A DNA stretch of 64,000 bases from Allopontixanthobacter confluentis (lineage in GTDB: Bacteria > Pseudomonadota > Alphaproteobacteria > Sphingomonadales > Sphingomonadaceae), in the NCBI RefSeq assembly GCF_009827615.1, contig NZ_WTYU01000001.1:1695001-1759000 (forward strand). Direction: 5' to 3'. The first letter of the stretch is position 1, and the number at the start of each line of letters is the position of its first letter. Below, piece by piece: positions 25,705 through 33,676 of this stretch. The notes beneath the pieces were generated by a model. It saw only the letters and a program-made list of their open reading frames with translations. It was not told where the DNA came from and did no database searches. The translations under genes and the position numbers were made by a program.

Positions 25705-26054
25705 TGCCTTTTGAATTCACCCCCCAACTGATTGCCATACTTGGCGTTGCCGGAATGCTTGGCTGGGTTGCCACGACCTGGATCAGGGTTCGCCATGGTT
25801 ACCCGCTCGACGGGGCCTGGGGCCAGGCCATTTACCCGAAGTCCGACGCAGAAGCGCAGGAACGCGTGGTACGCCTGACGCAGGAAAACACCCAGCTGCG
25901 CACGGAACTGGGTTCTGTCAAAGACCGGGTCGCCGTGGTCGAACGGATTGTCACCGATAGCGGTTACGGCCTGACGCAGGAAATCGAAAAGCTGCGCGAT
26001 GACCGGTCCGCAACCGCCCCCTTGCACGCCGTGAACGCCAAGGGAGCGGCGTGA
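25704..26054 (+). CDS. PspC-tail-like small membrane protein 2
   Basis: A 116-residue protein with an N-terminal membrane helix (LIAILGVAGMLGWVATTWI), a short loop with an aromatic patch (HGYPLDGAWG), and a coiled coil rich in heptads. It ends in RVAVVERIVTD-x4-LTQEIEKLR at residues 77-99, the repeated module. Its start overlaps the stop of gene 1 (TGATG) and its stop overlaps the start of gene 3. Of the five it has the longest predicted coiled coil. Confidence 0.8.
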   Translation: MPFEFTPQLIAILGVAGMLGWVATTWIRVRHGYPLDGAWGQAIYPKSDAEAQERVVRLTQENTQLRTELGSVKDRVAVVERIVTDSGYGLTQEIEKLRDDRSATAPLHAVNAKGAA

Positions 26055-26374
26055 TGGACCCCAACCTGCTGCTGATTTTCAGTTTTATTCTGGTCGTCAT
26101 CATGGTGTCTTTTGGGCTTGGCGGGGCCATCCACAAGCGCGATCTGGCCTTCAAGCAGCGCAAGCTGGAACTGGAGGCAGCAAGAGCCGGTGCAGACAGC
26201 CCGGCATCGGCGAAAAAAATCGAACAGCTGGAACAGCGCGTGCGCGTTCTGGAACGGCTGGCCACGGACCGGGGGCAGGATCTTGCCCTCCAGATAGAGA
26301 GTTTGCGCGGGCCTGCCAGTGCTGACGCGCTGCCCGCAGAACTGACGAATGCCGAACAAAGGCAGCGGGCATGA
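26054..26374 (+). CDS. PspC-tail-like small membrane protein 3
   Basis: A 106-residue protein with a very hydrophobic N terminus (LLLIFSFILVVIMVSFGLGGAI), then KRDLAFKQRKLELEAARAG and the module RVRVLERLATD-x4-LALQIESLR near residues 63-85. The ATG at 26054 shares its A with the stop of gene 2; a GTG three bases upstream is the alternative. The KQRKLELEAAR stretch is the kind of amphipathic helix seen at the membrane edge in PspB-like proteins. Confidence 0.8.
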   Translation: MDPNLLLIFSFILVVIMVSFGLGGAIHKRDLAFKQRKLELEAARAGADSPASAKKIEQLEQRVRVLERLATDRGQDLALQIESLRGPASADALPAELTNAEQRQRA

Positions 26375-26646
26375 GCTGGGCCACTGCCATTGTTCTGATT
26401 GTTCTGATTTCAGCAATTGCGGGCGTGATGCGGTCGCGCGGACGATTGGAGAAGGGGCAGGACCAGAGCCGCAACGATTTGGAAACGCCGCACACATCCA
26501 GCCGCGAACGCGAATTGCAAGGCGAAGTGAAGGACCTGCGCGAACGGATCAAGGTGCTGGAACGCATCGCTACCGATGCCAACAGCACAAGCAGTCGGGA
26601 TAGCCGGGCAATCGCCGAGGAAATCGAGCGCCTGCGGGACGATTAG
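26371..26646 (+). CDS. PspC-tail-like small membrane protein 4
   Basis: A 91-residue protein: helix TAIVLIVLISAIAGVM, basic RSRGRLEKGQ segment, then ELQGEVKDLRERIKVLERIATD. Compared with copies 1-3, seven extra residues (one heptad) lie between the TD of this motif and the closing IAEEIERLR. The ATG overlaps the previous stop (ATGA). This copy ends exactly at the module, with only DD after LR. A 63-bp gap containing a GGGAGGA site separates it from copy 5. Confidence 0.8.
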   Translation: MSWATAIVLIVLISAIAGVMRSRGRLEKGQDQSRNDLETPHTSSRERELQGEVKDLRERIKVLERIATDANSTSSRDSRAIAEEIERLRDD

Positions 26647-26709
26647 TCGCCCGTAACAAAGATGCCAATAGCCCGGTTTTTGGGCCAGAGTTCATAGGGA
26701 GGACCTCGA

Positions 26710-27003
26710 ATGAGTGAACAGATCATCATTGCTGCAGTGGCCCTTGCCGGGATTGCCCTGGTGGCTCTGGTCGCATTGCGCGGCTGGCAGGGCTGGCTGG
26801 CGCTCAAGGAACGTGAGCTTGAGCGCGTGCCTGCGGCAGCGGCAAGCGCACGTTACGAAATCGACAGCGGCACGCATATGGGTTCAGCTGTTGCCAACCC
26901 CGGTTTGGCCAACCCCGGTTTTGGGAGTGCCCGGATCGAGATTGCCGACCTGAAAGAACGCATCCGCAAGCTGGAAGCCATCGCAAGCGGGGTAGACCTG
27001 TAA
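26710..27003 (+). CDS. PspC-tail-like small membrane protein 5 (shortened module)
   Basis: A 97-residue protein with a membrane helix (IIIAAVALAGIALVALVAL), an aromatic GWQGWLALKEREL segment, and the module reduced to DLKERIRKLEAIAS at its end; the EI-x2-LR half is missing. A short internal duplication (ANPGLANPGF) precedes it. A clear GGGAGGA ribosome site lies about 9 bp upstream. It is the last of the series; sufE follows after 24 bp and may be co-transcribed, though it has an unrelated role. Confidence 0.72.
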   Translation: MSEQIIIAAVALAGIALVALVALRGWQGWLALKERELERVPAAAASARYEIDSGTHMGSAVANPGLANPGFGSARIEIADLKERIRKLEAIASGVDL

Positions 27004-27027
27004 TTGTGCGCTGCTAGATGCACAGGC

Positions 27028-27435
27028 ATGAGAACACTTGACGATATTGCGGAAGAATATGAATTCCTTGAGGGTGATGAACGCTATCGCCTGCTGATCG
27101 AACTGGGCCGGGAACTGGACCCCATGCCCAATGCGCTCAAGACCGATGCCACGCTGGTGCGCGGCTGTTCTGCCAGCGTGTGGGTTTACCCGACCGGCGA
27201 AAAATCGGAATTGCACTTTCTGGCCGACAGCAATGCTGCCATCACCAAGGGCATCGTCGCACTGGTCATCGCCGCAGTGCAGGACCGGCCAGCCGCCGAA
27301 GTGGCAGCCATGGATGTGACGGCCGCCCTCGCCCCGTTTGATCTGAAAAACCAGCTTTCATCCAACCGCACACAAGGCGTGCCCAATATGATCGCGCTGG
27401 TGCAGGAACACGCTGCCCGGCTGGCGCAGGGCTGA
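27028..27435 (+). CDS. sufE: SufE family sulfur acceptor protein
   Basis: Accepts persulfide sulfur from the cysteine desulfurase SufS for Fe-S cluster assembly. The 135-residue product has the family's DIAEEYEFLEGDERYRLLIELGRELDPMP start and the active cysteine in VRGCSASVWV near residue 52. The ATG at 27028 is preferred over an open stretch from 27004. No other suf gene is adjacent. Confidence 0.93.
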   Translation: MRTLDDIAEEYEFLEGDERYRLLIELGRELDPMPNALKTDATLVRGCSASVWVYPTGEKSELHFLADSNAAITKGIVALVIAAVQDRPAAEVAAMDVTAALAPFDLKNQLSSNRTQGVPNMIALVQEHAARLAQG

Positions 27436-27447
27436 GACACGCCTGCC

Positions 27448-27795
27448 ATGCGTTTCCTGTTTCTCGTCGCTGGCCTTCTGGCGCTGGGCATGGCCATTAT
27501 CGGCGCCGTGCTGCCAATCATGCCCACAGTGCCATTTCTGCTGCTGGCCGCAGTATGTTTCGCGCGCAGCAATCCGGCGTGGGAAAAGAAACTGCTTGAT
27601 CACCCCACCTGGGGCCCGCAGATGCGCGACTGGCGGGAACGCCGCGCCATTGCCCGCCCGGCAAAAGTCGCCGCCATCAGCGCCATGGCAGCAGGCGCTG
27701 TCTTTACCGGCGTAACACTGGGTGTGCCGTGGGTCTATCTGTCACTGGCAATCCTGTTCATCGGCGGCGGCTGGATTGCCACGCGCAATGAATAG
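27448..27795 (+). CDS. YbaN family (DUF454) inner membrane protein
   Basis: A 115-residue membrane protein with the family pattern: AIIGAVLPIMPTVPFLLLAAVCFARSNP, then HPTWGPQMRDWRERRAI in the cytoplasmic loop, and two further hydrophobic helices. DUF454 members such as E. coli YbaN have no established function. It starts 12 bp after sufE and may share its transcript. It converges on crtZ. Confidence 0.87.
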   Translation: MRFLFLVAGLLALGMAIIGAVLPIMPTVPFLLLAAVCFARSNPAWEKKLLDHPTWGPQMRDWRERRAIARPAKVAAISAMAAGAVFTGVTLGVPWVYLSLAILFIGGGWIATRNE

Positions 27796-27830
27796 TCAGG
27801 ACTGAACACCGGAATGAACTGAGCCGGCGG

Positions 27831-28367
27831 CTACGCAGCGTCCGCGCTGCTGCCGGTCTGGGCATCGCGAAGCACGGCAATGCCGGCGTCTTTCTGCTTG
27901 CGTAAATCAGCCTTCAACGCTGCGGGATCCCGCGCCAGCAGAAAGCCGAAGCTGACGCCGCCTTCCTTGCCAATCGTCGCATGGTGCAGCTTGTGCGCCT
28001 GCACCAGCCGCTTGGCATAGCCGCGCTTGGGCACCCAGCGAAAATAGCGTTGATGGACCAGCCCGTCATGCACCAGCGTATAAATGATGCCATAACCAAG
28101 AATGCCAAGGCCAATCCATGTCGCAGGCCACCATGCATCAGCGCCCAGCACCATCGGGCTGCCCGCGGCAAACATGGAAATGCTCATCACCGCGCCCACG
28201 ATGCCGTAAAGGTCGTTTTTTTCGAGCAGATTATCATGCGGTTCGTGATGGTCACGGTGCCAGCCCCAGCCCCAGCCATGCATGATGTATTTATGGCTCG
28301 ACCAGGCAATCCATTCCATCGCCATGATGGTGGCGGCCACGATCAACAAGGGGACAAGCCAGGTCAT
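27831..28367 (-). CDS. crtZ: Beta-carotene hydroxylase
   Basis: Adds 3-hydroxyl groups to beta-ionone rings, making zeaxanthin-type xanthophylls. The di-iron histidine motifs of the fatty-acid-hydroxylase superfamily are all present: HKYIMHG near residue 25, HRDHHEPHD near 37, HDGLVHQR near 104 and HKLHHA near 128. Four hydrophobic segments span the 178 residues. The gene is isolated from other crt genes, which is common in Sphingomonadales where crtZ and crtG lie apart. It fits a yellow-orange pigmented organism. Confidence 0.93.
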   Translation of the reverse strand: MTWLVPLLIVAATIMAMEWIAWSSHKYIMHGWGWGWHRDHHEPHDNLLEKNDLYGIVGAVMSISMFAAGSPMVLGADAWWPATWIGLGILGYGIIYTLVHDGLVHQRYFRWVPKRGYAKRLVQAHKLHHATIGKEGGVSFGFLLARDPAALKADLRKQKDAGIAVLRDAQTGSSADAA

Positions 28368-28428
28368 GAAAACACATTAAACCCGTTGCAGAAGGAAATA
28401 CAGGGCCGCGATGCGACCTGGTTCAGGC

Positions 28429-28836
28429 TCAGTCCTGATCTTCGCGCGGGAAAAAGAAGCGCGAAACTTCTTCACCGATTCGCGCCGGACGCAGCGTTTC
28501 GGCATCAATGCAGCACCAGCTTGACTGGATTTCCGCCAGCACATCTTCGCCGCGCTCAATCACGGTATGGTAAAAAGCGCGGGCGCCCTTGATGCTTTCC
28601 AAAACGGTGCGGGCAATCACCACATCATCCAGAAACGCCGGTTTTCGGTAGGTAATTTCATGTTTCAGCGCCACCCACGCACGGCTGGCCACCGCTTCGG
28701 GCGGGGCAATATTGCGCCAGTGCGACAGCACTGCGTCCTGCACCCAGCTCAGATAGCGGGCGTTGTTCACATGGCCCATGAAGTCGATATCGGTGGGGAT
28801 GATATCGATGGGGAAGCTATATGGTTTTGCTGACAT
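28429..28836 (-). CDS. Acyl-CoA thioesterase, 4-hydroxybenzoyl-CoA type hotdog
   Basis: A 135-residue hotdog protein. The catalytic aspartate is in PTDIDFMGHVNNARYLSW near residue 17, which is the YbgC/4HBT signature. Members hydrolyse short-chain or aromatic acyl-CoA esters; the substrate cannot be inferred. It has a 61-bp gap to crtZ downstream and is divergent from leuC. Confidence 0.85.
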   Translation of the reverse strand: MSAKPYSFPIDIIPTDIDFMGHVNNARYLSWVQDAVLSHWRNIAPPEAVASRAWVALKHEITYRKPAFLDDVVIARTVLESIKGARAFYHTVIERGEDVLAEIQSSWCCIDAETLRPARIGEEVSRFFFPREDQD

Positions 28837-28938
28837 GGGTGTTAGTTAGGGACCACAAGCTTTACTTTCCATGACTAGGTATTTCCTGCGCCCAACTTGG
28901 CTTGCCACTGTTGCCCATAGGTCGCTATTTTCTCCGGC

Positions 28939-30369
28939 ATGGCAAGCAAACCTCGCACATTATATGAAAAGATCTGGGACGCCCATGTCGTGGAAACCCG
29001 CGATGATGGCACCAGCCTGATCTTTATCGACCGGCATCTGGTGCATGAAGTGACCAGCCCGCAGGCATTCGAGGCGTTACGGCTGGCTGGCCGCAAGGTG
29101 CGCCGCCCTGATCTGACACTGGCCGTGCCGGACCATAATCTGCCCACCACACCCCGGCTTGATGCAGATGGCAAACGCATTCCCATTGCCGACCCGCAAA
29201 GCGCCGCCCAGCTGGCCGCGCTGGAAGCCAATGCGCCAGCGTTCGGCATCCGCTATATCGATGCTTCGGCAGCGCAGCAGGGCATTGTCCATGTGGTTGG
29301 CCCGGAACAGGGATTTTCGCTTCCCGGTGCAACCATAGTCTGCGGCGATTCCCACACGGCAGCCCATGGCGGCGTGGGGGCATTGGCATTCGGCATCGGC
29401 ACCAGCGAAGTGGAACATGTGCTGGCCACCCAGACCCTGCTGCTCAAACAATCGCGGACCATGGAAGTTGTCGTCAACGGTCTGCTTGGCCCCGGCATAA
29501 CGTCCAAGGATCTCATTCTTCACATCATCGGCGTGGTCGGCACGGCGGGCGGCACCGGCCATGTGATCGAATATCGCGGGCAGGTGTTTGAAACCATGAG
29601 TGTGGAAGGCAGGCTGACGGTGTGTAACATGTCGATCGAAGCGGGCGCACGGGCTGGCCTGATCGCGCCTGACGATACGACTTTTGCCTATCTGAAAGGC
29701 CGCCCGCTCGCGCCCACGGGGGATGACTGGGATGCCGCCGTCAACTGGTGGCGGTCCCTTGCCACTGACCCGGGTGCCCAATTCGACAAAAGCGTGACGA
29801 TCGACGCCGCCGATGTCGAGCCGACCGTAACCTGGGGGACCAGCCCAGAAGATGTGGTGCCAGTGGGCGGCGTGGTGCCTGATCCGGCCAGCTTTGCCGA
29901 TCCGTCGAAACAGGCGGCTGCACAAAAAAGCCTCGACTATATGGGCCTCACCGCCGGTCAGGCGATGTGCGATGTGGCAGTTGAAAACATCTTTATCGGC
30001 AGTTGCACCAACAGCCGGATCGAAGATTTGCGTGCTGCCGCTGAAATTCTGCGGGGCCGGCACAAAGCTGACACGATCAAATGGGCCATCGTCGTGCCCG
30101 GTTCTGGCCTGGTCAAAATGCAGGCCGAAGAAGAAGGGCTGGACCGGATTTTTACCGATGCCGGTTTTGAATGGCGCGAGCCGGGATGTTCGGCCTGCCT
30201 TGGCATGAACCCTGACAAAGTGCCGCCGGGGGAACGCTGCGCTTCTACCAGCAATCGCAATTTTGTCGGGCGGCAGGGACCGGGCGCACGCACCCATCTG
30301 ATGTCCCCTGCCATGGCGGCGGCGGCAGCAATTACAGGCCGCATTGCCGATGTGCGCGACCTTGCATGA
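28939..30369 (+). CDS. leuC: 3-isopropylmalate dehydratase large subunit
   Basis: Large subunit of the isopropylmalate isomerase of leucine synthesis. The 4Fe-4S cysteine motifs appear as [16 protein letters not shown] near residue 353 and [13 protein letters not shown] near 415; the [12 protein letters not shown] start and [19 protein letters not shown] are also typical. The length of 476 residues is standard. The partner leuD lies 300 bp downstream with a small ORF between. Confidence 0.97.
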   Translation: MASKPRTLYEKIWDAHVVETRDDGTSLIFIDRHLVHEVTSPQAFEALRLAGRKVRRPDLTLAVPDHNLPTTPRLDADGKRIPIADPQSAAQLAALEANAPAFGIRYIDASAAQQGIVHVVGPEQGFSLPGATIVCGDSHTAAHGGVGALAFGIGTSEVEHVLATQTLLLKQSRTMEVVVNGLLGPGITSKDLILHIIGVVGTAGGTGHVIEYRGQVFETMSVEGRLTVCNMSIEAGARAGLIAPDDTTFAYLKGRPLAPTGDDWDAAVNWWRSLATDPGAQFDKSVTIDAADVEPTVTWGTSPEDVVPVGGVVPDPASFADPSKQAAAQKSLDYMGLTAGQAMCDVAVENIFIGSCTNSRIEDLRAAAEILRGRHKADTIKWAIVVPGSGLVKMQAEEEGLDRIFTDAGFEWREPGCSACLGMNPDKVPPGERCASTSNRNFVGRQGPGARTHLMSPAMAAAAAITGRIADVRDLA

Positions 30370-30508
30370 CCAGCTTTGCCGTCCGGGGCTGCTTTACAGT
30401 TGATGCCGCGCTGGCTAGCCCATCGCAATCATGAATTCCGCCGTAAAAAACAACTTTCCCGCCGCCCCGCATCTTGATGCGAAGCAAGGCTGGCCACATA
30501 GGTAGGCA

Positions 30509-30670
30509 ATGACGAAAAAAATCCCTTCATCGCTCGGCGGCAAAGCTGCCATGGCCGGTGCCGCCATCGGTTCAGCCGCTATTGCCGCAGCACTGCTTTA
30601 TGCGTCCAAGCGCAAGGACAAAGCCGCCGAAACGCCTCAAAGGCCCAAAACGCCGCCGGAAACAGACTGA
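30509..30670 (+). CDS. Small single-helix protein between leuC and leuD
   Basis: A 53-residue product: basic start ([12 protein letters not shown]), an alanine-rich hydrophobic helix ([19 protein letters not shown], residues 14-32), then a charged proline-rich tail ([20 protein letters not shown]). It is probably a small inner-membrane protein. Its TGA overlaps the leuD ATG (TGATG), so it is translationally coupled with leuD. Similar short ORFs at this spot are, from memory, sometimes called isopropylmalate isomerase by position alone; there is no similarity to support that name. Confidence 0.65.
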   Translation: MTKKIPSSLGGKAAMAGAAIGSAAIAAALLYASKRKDKAAETPQRPKTPPETD

Positions 30671-31272
30671 TGCATCCGGTCTCCGCAATTGAAGGCCGTG
30701 CCATCCCGTTCGGGCGCAAGAATGTCGACACTGATGTCATCATTCCGGCTGAATGGCTGAAAACCATCAGCCGCGAGGGGCTGGGCGCTGGGGCATTCCA
30801 GACCGTGCGGGCCGAACCGGGCAATGTCTTCGACGATCCTGAATTTGCCGGCGCGCCGATCTTGATCGCAGGCGATAATTTCGGCTGCGGGTCCAGCCGC
30901 GAACACGCCGCATGGGCCTTGCTGGACCTGGGTATCATGGCCGTAATCGCGCCCAGCTTTTCTGATATTTTCGCCAGCAACGCGTTCAAGAACGGTATTC
31001 TGACCGTCACGCTGCCGCAGGACAGCATCGACCGCCTGATAGAAGTGGCCCTGACTGATCCTGTCGCCATTGATCTTGGCAGCCAGATGGTAACGACCCC
31101 GTTCCAGGATCGCTTCCACTTCGAAATTGACCCATTCCGCAAAAAATGTCTGGCCGAAGGGCTGGACGAAGTGGGCCTTACGCTGGCACGCGACAATGCG
31201 ATCAGCGCTTATGAAACACGCACAGCCGCGCATATGCCATGGCTGTCAAAAGGTACGGAGATTGCCGCATGA
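30670..31272 (+). CDS. leuD: 3-isopropylmalate dehydratase small subunit
   Basis: Swivel-domain subunit that pairs with Leu[18 protein letters not shown] near residue 75 is the family signature, and [18 protein letters not shown] near residue 16 is also typical. The length of 200 residues is normal. Its ATG overlaps the small ORF upstream and its stop overlaps the quinone oxidoreductase ATG (ATGA), so an operon leuC-small-leuD-oxidoreductase is likely. Confidence 0.96.
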   Translation: MHPVSAIEGRAIPFGRKNVDTDVIIPAEWLKTISREGLGAGAFQTVRAEPGNVFDDPEFAGAPILIAGDNFGCGSSREHAAWALLDLGIMAVIAPSFSDIFASNAFKNGILTVTLPQDSIDRLIEVALTDPVAIDLGSQMVTTPFQDRFHFEIDPFRKKCLAEGLDEVGLTLARDNAISAYETRTAAHMPWLSKGTEIAA

Positions 31273-32264
31273 GAGCATTACTTTCGAAAGCCACTGGCGG
31301 CCCTGAAACACTGGTTCTGGAAAACATCGCCGACCCTGTACCGGGCCCGGGCGAAGTGCTGGTGAAGGTTGCGGCCTGCGCCATCAACTACCCCGATGCG
31401 CTGATTATCCGCGATATGTATCAGGTAAAGCCGGAACGCCCCTTTGCGCCCGGGAGCGAGATTTCCGGCACGATTGAAGCATTGGGCGAAGGCGTGGAAG
31501 GCTGGCAAGTAGGCGACCGCATCCTGTCCGGCACCGGCTTTGGCGGATTGCAGGAAAAAGTCGTCCTTCCTGCGGCAAAGATTTTCAAGGTTCCCGAAGG
31601 CGTTTCGTTGGTGGATGCGTCTGCCCTGCTGATGACCTATGGCACCAATATTCACGGGCTGAAGGACCGCGGGCAGATCAAGGCGGGCGAAACCATGCTG
31701 GTCCTTGGCGCAGCTGGCGGGGTCGGCCTGTCAGCGGTGGAACTGGGCAAGGCCTATGGCGCGCGCGTTGTTGCCGCCGTGTCGAGCGAGGAAAAGGCCG
31801 AAGCTGTCCGCAAGGCAGGCGCCGATGAAGTGGTGATTTACCCCCGCGCTCCGTTCGACAAGGACACATCCAAAAAGCTGGCCAACGATTTCAAGGCCGC
31901 TGTTGGCCCGCACGGCGCCGATATCGTCTATGATATTGTCGGCGGCGATTATTCCGAACCGGCCCTGCGCGCCATCGCCTGGGAGGGCCGCTTTCTGGTG
32001 GTGGGCTTCCCTGCGGGCATCGCCAAGATGCCGCTCAACCTCACCTTGCTGAAAAGCTGCGATATCCGCGGTGTGTTCTGGGGCGCCTACACCATGCGGG
32101 AGCCGGAAAAGAACGCGGCCAATATCTCGGAGCTGTTCCAGATGTGGAAAGACGGCAAGATTTCCCCGCTGGTCAGCGAAACCTACCCGCTGGAACGTGC
32201 AGGCGAAGCGATTGCCAAGCTGGAACAGCGCGGCGCCATCGGAAAACTGGTTGTAACCATGTAA
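31269..32264 (+). CDS. NAD(P)H:quinone oxidoreductase, zinc-independent MDR family
   Basis: A 331-residue medium-chain dehydrogenase/reductase. The catalytic-domain opening ([21 protein letters not shown]) and nucleotide-binding motif [30 protein letters not shown] (near residue 140) are clear; the zinc-ligand cysteines of alcohol dehydrogenases are absent. Such enzymes reduce quinones or enoyl compounds with NADPH. The start at 31269 overlaps leuD by 4 nt; position in a leucine operon does not itself show a role. Confidence 0.88.
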   Translation: MRALLSKATGGPETLVLENIADPVPGPGEVLVKVAACAINYPDALIIRDMYQVKPERPFAPGSEISGTIEALGEGVEGWQVGDRILSGTGFGGLQEKVVLPAAKIFKVPEGVSLVDASALLMTYGTNIHGLKDRGQIKAGETMLVLGAAGGVGLSAVELGKAYGARVVAAVSSEEKAEAVRKAGADEVVIYPRAPFDKDTSKKLANDFKAAVGPHGADIVYDIVGGDYSEPALRAIAWEGRFLVVGFPAGIAKMPLNLTLLKSCDIRGVFWGAYTMREPEKNAANISELFQMWKDGKISPLVSETYPLERAGEAIAKLEQRGAIGKLVVTM

Positions 32265-32357
32265 TTTTCGCCGCCGGGACCGTTACGCTTGCGAGCGCAC
32301 CCGGCAGACACTATTTCGGACCGGACAAGATTTAACGGCCCGAACCGAGAGGCAATT

Positions 32358-32681
32358 ATGACAGATTTCAAGGACCGCGAACGCGGCGAAGAAGCGAAAT
32401 ACGCATTTGACGAGGAAACATCGTTCAAAATCGCAGCCCGGCGCAACCGTCTGCTCGGCCATTGGGCAGCAGAGAAAATGGGCCTGACCAGCGAAGAAAC
32501 CGAAGCCTACGCCAAGGCCGTCGTTCAGGCTGACTTTGAAGAAGCGGGCGACGAAGATGTAATCCGCAAATTGCTGGGCGACCTTACCAGCAGCGGCGTG
32601 GACATTGACGAAGCAGGCGTGCGTACGGCGCTGGAAGAAAAATCAGTCGAAGCGCGCCGGCAACTTATGGGCGAAGTCTGA
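32358..32681 (+). CDS. DUF1476 protein, F1-ATPase zeta (inhibitor) subunit
   Basis: A 107-residue protein with FKDRERGEEAKYAFDEETSFKIAARRNRLLGHWAAEKMG, the DUF1476 signature. In Paracoccus denitrificans this family is the zeta subunit that inhibits ATP hydrolysis by F1FO-ATP synthase through its N terminus; in other alphaproteobacteria the inhibition is weaker. The ATG at 32358 has a GAGAGG site upstream. The bolA-like gene follows after 4 bp. Confidence 0.88.
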   Translation: MTDFKDRERGEEAKYAFDEETSFKIAARRNRLLGHWAAEKMGLTSEETEAYAKAVVQADFEEAGDEDVIRKLLGDLTSSGVDIDEAGVRTALEEKSVEARRQLMGEV

Positions 32682-32685
32682 CATC

Positions 32686-32919
32686 ATGCCCATGTCCGGA
32701 CCTGAAATCGAAGGCATGATAAAGGCTGCATTGCCTGATGCCACTGTCGAAATGACCGATCTGGCCGGTGATGGTGACCATTGGGCGGCGCGCGTCGTGT
32801 CCCCCAGTTTCGCCGGAATGAGCCGCATTCAGCAGCACAAGACTGTCTATGCGGCGCTTGATGGGAAGATGGGCGGCGTGCTTCACGCCTTGCAACTCAC
32901 GACTGAAGTTCCCAACTGA
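32686..32919 (+). CDS. bolA: BolA family protein
   Basis: A 77-residue BolA/YrbA-type protein: PEIEGMIKAALPDATVEMTDLAGDGDHWAARVVSPSF with the helix-turn-helix-like RIQQHKTVYAAL near residue 49. The conserved histidine of the last helix (HALQL) is present. BolA proteins bind CGFS monothiol glutaredoxins through a shared 2Fe-2S cluster, and exactly that gene is next (33 bp on). ATGs at 32686 and 32692 are both possible starts. Confidence 0.92.
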   Translation: MPMSGPEIEGMIKAALPDATVEMTDLAGDGDHWAARVVSPSFAGMSRIQQHKTVYAALDGKMGGVLHALQLTTEVPN

Positions 32920-32952
32920 TAGACAACCGATCAATTTCGCGGGATTTCGCAC

Positions 32953-33294
32953 ATGTCCGATACCACTTCACCAGCCAACGAGCGTATTTCGCAAATCGTG
33001 AACAAGGATGATGTCGTCCTGTTCATGAAAGGCACGCCCCTGTTTCCGCAATGCGGGTTTTCCAGCCGGGCCATCGCCATTCTGGACCATTGCGGCGTTG
33101 CCTATGGCAGCGTTGACGTGTTGCAGGACATGGAAGTGCGCCAGGGCATCAAGGTATTTTCAGACTGGCCAACCATCCCCCAGCTTTATGTGAAGGGCGA
33201 ATTTGTCGGCGGCAGTGATATCATGATGGAAATGTTCGAAGCTGGCGAATTGCAGCAATTGCTGGCTGAAAAACAGGTCGCTCCGGCAAGCTGA
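32953..33294 (+). CDS. grxD: Monothiol glutaredoxin, Grx4 (CGFS) type
   Basis: Carries and transfers 2Fe-2S clusters. The 113-residue protein has [18 protein letters not shown] with the CGFS active site near residue 35, [19 protein letters not shown] and a standard glutaredoxin length. Gene order bolA-grx4 is widely conserved and indicates that the two proteins form a heterocomplex. Confidence 0.96.
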   Translation: MSDTTSPANERISQIVNKDDVVLFMKGTPLFPQCGFSSRAIAILDHCGVAYGSVDVLQDMEVRQGIKVFSDWPTIPQLYVKGEFVGGSDIMMEMFEAGELQQLLAEKQVAPAS

Positions 33295-33352
33295 AAAAAC
33301 GCCGCGGCATGAGTGCCGCCAAGCACACATCCGGCCCAGAAACCCGGTAATG

Positions 33353-33386
33353 AAGCCGCGTTAGCCGCCAATGGCTGACGCGGCTT
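33353..33386 (+). terminator. Long hairpin after grx4
   Basis: AAGCCGCGTTAGCC pairs with GGCTGACGCGGCTT around a 6-nt loop: 14 bp with one G-T wobble. The following TTTCGCTT is only weakly U-rich, so it is a likely but not classical terminator for the bolA-grx4 unit. Confidence 0.55.
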
Positions 33387-33450
33387 TCGCTTGTCAGGCG
33401 CCCTGCGGCGGCAAAATCAGGGACGAAATGGCTGGAGGTTTATCGCGAAG

Positions 33451-33501
33451 CTTCGGGGAGGCGGGACCGGGAGACCAGGAGTGGCCCCGCCTCGATCGAA
33501 G
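33451..33501. other. Two-part inverted repeat in the grx4-Nudix gap
   Basis: CTTCG (33451-33455) pairs with CGAAG (33497-33501) and GAGGCGGG (33458-33465) with CCCGCCTC (33486-33493), giving a stem with a small internal bulge and a 20-nt purine-rich loop. It could be part of a small RNA or a 5' leader structure; no known riboswitch was recognised. Confidence 0.4.
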
Positions 33502-33676
33502 ATCATTCGGGATATTCTGAACGATGCACGGCGCGTGCCAGTTCGTGCAAATGGCTGAATTGCAGCCAAACTCATGCTTAACGAAAAATTGCTGATCGCC
33601 GCTGTGTAAAGTTTGCCGACATCGCGGATGATATTGCACTTGGCATCGCACCCAGTGTTCTGCACACAGTTGTTTG

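Larger units (their letters stand above)
33295..33676. other. Structured 382-bp non-coding region
   Basis: No convincing protein gene lies between grx4 and the Nudix gene. Two strong inverted repeats are present, listed separately, followed by about 170 bp leading into the Nudix start. The density of structure is higher than in any other gap of this size here. Confidence 0.6.

Noticed and set aside
29077-30297. A 406-codon open frame on the minus strand opposite leuC
   Set aside because: LeuC has all its iron-sulfur motifs on the plus strand; the antisense product has no domain.
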